Shown in pieces: positions 5,370 through 9,206 of a stretch of 9,206 nt of DNA. The notes under the pieces were generated by a model. It ran no database searches and was not told the origin of the DNA. It worked only from the letters and a program-made list of their open reading frames with translations. Numbering within the stretch: position 1 is the first letter of the stretch; the number at the start of each line of letters is the position of its first letter. The DNA is from Cyanobacteriota bacterium (lineage in GTDB: Bacteria; Cyanobacteriota; Cyanobacteriia; PCC-6307; Cyanobiaceae). The stretch spans positions 1 through 9,206 of the forward strand of contig JAPLIF010000140.1 of the NCBI GenBank assembly GCA_026389255.1, given 5' to 3'. The position numbers and the translations under genes are program-made.

Positions 5370-6635
5370 ATGCAGCAGCCGTTGATCCAGGACAACAGAA
5401 CCGGCCAACCCCAACAAGGAGTTGGATTGGATCCGATTGTGATCGCTGGAGGAGGCTTCGGGGGCCTCTACACCGCCCTGGCCCTTGCCGAACAACCAGG
5501 CCATCCTCCTCTGGTGCTGGTCGAACCCAACGATCATTTTCTTTTCCTCCCCCTTCTCTACGAGTTGCTGAGTGGTGAGTTACGCCGCTGGCAGATCGCC
5601 CCTGGCTATCAATCCCTGCTGGCCGGCAAGGGCATCGGCTGGTTAAGGGACAAGGTGGACCGCATCGACACGAACAGCCGCCAGGTCCACACGGGTCAGG
5701 GCCACACCCTGACTTACAGCCGTCTCGTCCTGGCCACCGGCGCCGGCAGCGATGACTTCGGCGTTCCCGGCGTCCGGGAGCATGCCCTGGGTTTTCGCAC
5801 CCTTGCCGATGTCGACCGCCTTCAGGCCGTGGTGCGCATCCTGCGGGAGGGGTCCTTGACGGGCCAACGGCTGGCGATCGTGGGGGGCGGCCCGAGCGGT
5901 GTGGAGCTGGCCTGCAAATTGGCCGACATGCTCGGGGATCGAGCCGGCATCGAGCTGATCGAGCAGGGGCCGTCGCTTCTGAACGGATCCCGCGCGTTCA
6001 ACCGGGAGCAGGGGCTGCTGGCCCTGCAGCGTCGCGGGGTGCGGATCCGCTGCGGCACCAGGGTGCTGGCCGTGCATGGGGGGTATCTGGAATTGGTGCC
6101 TGGCGGCGAAGGGCCCGAAGGACCTACCCCGGAAACCCTGGCGGTCGCCGCGGTGATCTGGGCGGCCGGCCTGCGCTGCCAGCCACCGGCCCTGCTACCA
6201 GCCCCCGCCTGCGACAACCGCGGCCGCCTGCTCTGTGGCCCCGACCTGCGGCTTCAGGACCACGCCGACATCTTCGTGGTCGGCGACCTTGGGGCGATCC
6301 AGGGCGCGCCTGGGACCGACCCCGAAGACCCCGTCCCAGCAACCCCGACCACCGCCCAGGTGGCTTTCCAGGAGGCCCCCGTGATCGCCGCCAACATTGG
6401 CCACTCCCTGGTTGGCGAACCCCTGGAAAACTTCGCCTGGAAAGACCTGGGCGAAATGCTCTCCTTGGGGCTGGGGGAGGCGAGCCTCACCGGGGCCGGT
6501 TTCACCCTGGCGGGGCCGGGGGCCTATCAGCTTCGGCGGCTGGCCTACCTGGCCCGCTTGCCCGGCCTGCCCCTGCAGATCCGGGTGGTGGCTGGCTGGT
6601 TGGCGGGCAACGACGGCCCCAAGATCCAATCTTGA
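5370..6635 (+). CDS. ndbB: type II NAD(P)H:quinone oxidoreductase, NdbB/NDC1 type
   Basis: This is a single-subunit FAD enzyme that passes electrons from NAD(P)H to a membrane quinone without pumping protons. The 421-residue product has two Rossmann folds: FAD-binding IVIAGGGFGGLYTALAL (23-39) and NAD(P)-binding LAIVGGGPSGVELA (168-181). It also has the VLATGAG strand (120-126), WAAGL (264-268), IFVVGDLGAI (301-310) contacting FAD, and TTAQVAFQEAPVIAANI (327-343) near the quinone site. PLLYELLSGELRRWQIAP (61-78) resembles plant NDC1 and Synechocystis NdbB, enzymes shown to reduce demethylphylloquinone in vitamin K1 synthesis. That is my favoured role; respiratory NADH oxidation is the alternative. 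I start at the ATG at 5370, 22 residues before the FAD motif. The frame is open back to 5238, but that part lies antisense to cysH. The gene leads the rightward operon. Confidence 0.87.
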   Translation: MQQPLIQDNRTGQPQQGVGLDPIVIAGGGFGGLYTALALAEQPGHPPLVLVEPNDHFLFLPLLYELLSGELRRWQIAPGYQSLLAGKGIGWLRDKVDRIDTNSRQVHTGQGHTLTYSRLVLATGAGSDDFGVPGVREHALGFRTLADVDRLQAVVRILREGSLTGQRLAIVGGGPSGVELACKLADMLGDRAGIELIEQGPSLLNGSRAFNREQGLLALQRRGVRIRCGTRVLAVHGGYLELVPGGEGPEGPTPETLAVAAVIWAAGLRCQPPALLPAPACDNRGRLLCGPDLRLQDHADIFVVGDLGAIQGAPGTDPEDPVPATPTTAQVAFQEAPVIAANIGHSLVGEPLENFAWKDLGEMLSLGLGEASLTGAGFTLAGPGAYQLRRLAYLARLPGLPLQIRVVAGWLAGNDGPKIQS

Positions 6636-8335
6636 AACAAGGTGTCCTGGTGGGCCGTACGGCCGGTTTACGCCCCGGTGACCGTCGGCGTCTTGAGCAG
6701 ATCTGCCATCGGCGCCATCCCTTCGATGCCCTCGCCGACGAGCTCACCCTGCACCGTCTGGCGGCGCTCTGCCTGAGGCTGGAAACCCCCCTCACCCTGG
6801 TGGTGGATGACCGTGGCGTCTGTCGTTTTTTGTGGGTTGGGGAGCTGGACGGGCCCCCCTCTTCCGAGCCCCTGGCCCCGTCGGGTCGACGCCGCGAAGG
6901 GCCCTATCGACTGATCACCTGCGCCGGCACCGCCCGCCATGCCCTGCTCCAACCGGGGGAGCGCGAAGGTCTGATGGGATTGGATTTTAATCCCACCTGC
7001 TGGTTACGGTTCGGCCCCAGCCCAGGCGCCGGGGGGCGCTGGCCGGCCAGTCTCAGCCTTCCGGCCGCGCTGGGGACCAGTGCCTGGTCCTGTCTGCGCG
7101 AAGACGACCTGGCCACACTTTGCGGCCTGGCTCCAGAAGAAGTGGCTCCTGACCAGGACGCTGAAGCGCTGGTCGGCAGCCGCGAAACCCGCGATGAGGG
7201 CGCACGGGACAGGGTTTTCCTCCTGAGCCTGGGTGATGGCGGCCAGGCTCAGGAGCGACGCTTGGCCGAGTTGGAGGGGCTGGTGAGCAGTGCCGGCGGC
7301 CTCGTGCTCGGCAGTGTCCGCCAACGACCAAACCGCCAGAGCGGCCCCAATCTCTGGGGGGACGGCAAGCTGCGGGAGGCGGCCCTCGAAGCCCGCAGAG
7401 TCGGAGCCAACCTGGTGGTCACCGACCGGGAACTCAGTCCCCTGCAGGCCCGCCATCTCGAACGAATCCTGGACCTGCCTGTCAGCGACCGCAGTGAACT
7501 GATTCTGGACATCTTTGCCCAACGGGCCGCCAGCGCCGCCGGTCGGCTGCAGGTGGAACTGGCCCAGCTGCGCTACCGCCTGCCCCGGCTCACCGGTCGG
7601 GGTCTGAGTCTCTCCCGCCAGGGGGGCGGCATCGGCACCCGGGGGCCCGGTGAAACCCAATTGGAAAAGGATCGCCGCGCCATCGCCCGCCGGCTGGAGC
7701 GCCTGCAACGGGATGTCCAACGGTTGGGGGAGCATCGAAGCCGCCTCAGGCAACAACGCTCTGACATGACGCGGCTGGCCCTGGTGGGCTACACCAACGC
7801 GGGCAAGAGTTCCCTACTCAACGCCCTGACTGGCGCCCCTGCCGGCCAGGGGGTCCTGGCCGCGGACCAGCTCTTCGCCACCCTGGATCCGACCACCCGG
7901 CGCCTGCATCTCGGCGGTGCCAGCGAAGGGGCCCGGGACATTCTCATCACCGACACGGTGGGCTTCATCGAGGATCTGCCACCGGCCCTGCTGGAGGCCT
8001 TCCGATCCACCGTGGAGGAGGCGCTGGAGGCGGATGGTCTGCTGATCATCGTGGACCTAGGGGATCCGGCCTGGCCCGAGCAGCTCAAAGCGGTGCGGAC
8101 GATCATGGATCGATTGGGCGCCGATCGACCGCGGCTGGTGATCGGCAACCAGATCGACCGCTGCCCCAGCAGCGAGCTAGAGCGAGCCCAGGCCCTGGTC
8201 CCGGACATGCTGTTCGTTTCGGCCACTTCGAGCCTGGGCTTGCAGCATCTCTGCCAGCGACTGGAGGAATGGCCCCCGCGCCCCCCGGCTTTAGCGGAGG
8301 CGCCATGCCAACATTCAGAAGCCTTCTCCCCTTAG
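6632..8335 (+). CDS. hflX: GTPase HflX with long N-terminal extension
   Basis: HflX is a ribosome-binding GTPase of the TRAFAC/Obg-HflX group that splits stalled or idle 70S ribosomes under stress. In the 567-residue product the HflX domain begins near 195 (RVFLLSL). It includes RQRPNRQSGPNLWGDGKL (230-247), the glycine-rich signature GGGIGTRGPGETQLEKDRR (331-349), and a basic helical hairpin at about 345-378. The GTPase follows, with G1 GYTNAGKS (386-393), G3 DTVGF (441-445), G4 NQID (506-509, usually NKxD) and G5 SAT (530-532). E. coli HflX has 426 residues. The extra 190 or so at the front, with GRTAGLRPGDRRRLEQ at 8-22, match the longer cyanobacterial proteins and have no function I can name. 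The TTG start at 6632 overlaps the ndbB TGA by 4 bases and gives MKQGVLVGRT, the expected N-terminus; GTG at 6650 is the alternative. Translation is probably coupled to ndbB. Confidence 0.95.
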   Translation: MKQGVLVGRTAGLRPGDRRRLEQICHRRHPFDALADELTLHRLAALCLRLETPLTLVVDDRGVCRFLWVGELDGPPSSEPLAPSGRRREGPYRLITCAGTARHALLQPGEREGLMGLDFNPTCWLRFGPSPGAGGRWPASLSLPAALGTSAWSCLREDDLATLCGLAPEEVAPDQDAEALVGSRETRDEGARDRVFLLSLGDGGQAQERRLAELEGLVSSAGGLVLGSVRQRPNRQSGPNLWGDGKLREAALEARRVGANLVVTDRELSPLQARHLERILDLPVSDRSELILDIFAQRAASAAGRLQVELAQLRYRLPRLTGRGLSLSRQGGGIGTRGPGETQLEKDRRAIARRLERLQRDVQRLGEHRSRLRQQRSDMTRLALVGYTNAGKSSLLNALTGAPAGQGVLAADQLFATLDPTTRRLHLGGASEGARDILITDTVGFIEDLPPALLEAFRSTVEEALEADGLLIIVDLGDPAWPEQLKAVRTIMDRLGADRPRLVIGNQIDRCPSSELERAQALVPDMLFVSATSSLGLQHLCQRLEEWPPRPPALAEAPCQHSEAFSP

Positions 8336-8338
8336 GCC

Positions 8339-8974
8339 ATGGCCCTTCAGCTCGGCGATACCGTTCCCGACTTCACCCAGGATTCCCAGCTGGGTCCGAT
8401 CAATCTTTACGATTTCGCCGACGACCATTGGGTTGTGCTGTTCTCCCATCCAGCGGATTACACCCCGGTCTGCACGACGGAACTGGGGGAAGTGGCCCGC
8501 CTGCGTCCGGAATGGGACAAACGCAACGTCAAGACCATCGCCTTGAGCGTCGACTCGCCCGAGAGCCACAAAGGCTGGATCTGTGATATCAACGAAATCC
8601 AGAAAACAAGCGTTGACTACCCAATTCTTGCCGATCTAGACAAGAGGGTTAGCGATTTGTACGGCATGATCCATCCCAATTCCCTCAACAACCTGACGGT
8701 GCGATCGGTGTTCATCATCGATCCCAACAAGAAACTTCGGCTCCAGATCACCTATCCCGCCAGCACGGGTCGCAATTTCGATGAGATTCTGCGGGTCATT
8801 GATTCGCTGCAGCTCACCGACAATCATCAAGTGGCCACCCCGGTCAACTGGAAAGACGGGGATGATTGCGTTGTCGTCCCCTCCATCCCCACCGACGAGG
8901 CCCGCGCCAAGTTCCCCAAAGGGGTCACGGAGATCCGTCCCTACCTGCGCATGACCCCCCAGCCGAACCGCTGA
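8339..8974 (+). CDS. 1-Cys peroxiredoxin (Prx6 family)
   Basis: This is a soluble peroxidase of the Prx6 group, which reduces peroxides through one peroxidatic cysteine and needs an external thiol or ascorbate to recycle. The 211-residue product carries the active site FSHPADYTPVCTTELG (35-50) with Cys45, with the conserved Thr42 and Pro43 before it and the conserved Arg123 just before SVFIIDP (123-129). The long C-terminal domain PVNWKDGDDCVVVPSIP (168-184) with ARAKFPKGV (188-196) is typical of Prx6 and absent from BCP. Two other cysteines (82, 177) are not at resolving positions known to me. The ATG lies 3 bases after the hflX stop and has no clear ribosome binding site, which suggests coupling. 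The first half of the gene, especially 8580-8660, is less GC-rich than hflX. That may reflect selection on codons for high expression. Confidence 0.95.
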   Translation: MALQLGDTVPDFTQDSQLGPINLYDFADDHWVVLFSHPADYTPVCTTELGEVARLRPEWDKRNVKTIALSVDSPESHKGWICDINEIQKTSVDYPILADLDKRVSDLYGMIHPNSLNNLTVRSVFIIDPNKKLRLQITYPASTGRNFDEILRVIDSLQLTDNHQVATPVNWKDGDDCVVVPSIPTDEARAKFPKGVTEIRPYLRMTPQPNR

Positions 8975-8989
8975 ACCAGGCCGAAGGCC

Positions 8990-9206
8990 ATGGCCAGCAT
9001 GCGGGTTCTAGGTCTGATGAGCGGCACCAGTGCCGATGGCGTGGATGCTGTTCTGGCGGAATTCACTGGCCGCCCCGACCGGCCCAAATGGCGCATCCTG
9101 GCCTCGGCCGCCACGCCCTATCCCCCTCATCTCCGGACCAGCCTGGTGGCCGTCGGCCAGGGTCAGGCCCTTTCGGCCGCCAACCTGCTGGAACTCTCCG
9201 AAGCCG
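8990..9206 (+). CDS. anmK: anhydro-N-acetylmuramic acid kinase, 5' part (runs off window)
   Basis: AnmK opens the 1,6-anhydro ring of anhydroMurNAc released from peptidoglycan and phosphorylates it to MurNAc-6-phosphate, for cell-wall recycling. About 72 codons are present, with no stop before the window end. The N-terminal signature VLGLMSGTSADGVDAVLAEF (from about codon 6) is the ATP phosphate loop and catalytic-Asp region of the family. AATPYPPHLR then matches the usual segment with a conserved PYP. The start may be the ATG at 8990 or the one at 8999, which gives MRVLGLMSG, a common family start; neither has an ideal ribosome binding site. The gap from the peroxiredoxin stop is 15 bases, so it is likely the fourth gene of the ndbB-hflX-prx operon. 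Confidence 0.92.
   Translation, partial: MASMRVLGLMSGTSADGVDAVLAEFTGRPDRPKWRILASAATPYPPHLRTSLVAVGQGQALSAANLLELSEA

Noticed and set aside
7004..7756. A 250-codon leftward open frame inside hflX
   Set aside because: It is antisense to conserved HflX motifs and has no recognisable features.

Overview
The window is a gene-dense, GC-rich (roughly two-thirds G+C by eye) stretch of bacterial chromosome that reads as cyanobacterial, most likely a high-GC picocyanobacterium of the Cyanobium / Synechococcus type. The evidence is family content rather than any marker gene: a RarA ATPase carrying the long C-terminal extension known from cyanobacteria, a secreted DUF1400-like protein, an NdbB/NDC1-type quinone oxidoreductase, and an HflX GTPase with a long N-terminal extension. 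No rRNA, tRNA, CRISPR array, insertion sequence or phage gene was seen, so this looks like core chromosome.

Layout. Positions 31-2316 (+) hold the RarA fusion, which may overlap the tail of an unseen upstream gene by 4 bp. It converges on a secreted DUF1400-like protein at 2380-3045 (-), whose intrinsic terminator overlaps the rarA stop codon. A 195-bp spacer (3046-3240) with small inverted repeats and a 39-codon ORF follows. A leftward operon runs cysH (5323 to 4508), coaX (4506 to 3760) and bcp/prxQ (3708 to 3241): PAPS reductase, type III pantothenate kinase and a PrxQ-type peroxiredoxin. Only 46 bp separate the annotated cysH start from a divergent rightward operon: ndbB (5370-6635), hflX (6632-8335, 4-bp overlap), a 1-Cys peroxiredoxin (8339-8974, 3-bp gap) and anmK (from 8990, cut by the window end).

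How the genes may work together. The centre of the window leans towards redox and stress functions: sulfite production for cysteine, pantothenate phosphorylation for CoA, two mechanistically different peroxiredoxins, a quinone reductase probably acting in phylloquinone synthesis, a ribosome-splitting stress GTPase, and at the left a replication-fork ATPase. Each gene is a known family. Co-regulation is inferred from spacing only. I found no convincing new multi-gene system. The least explained items are the secreted Cys/Pro-rich DUF1400-like protein, the methyltransferase-like tail of RarA, the changed phosphate-binding motif of CoaX, and the 3046-3240 spacer.
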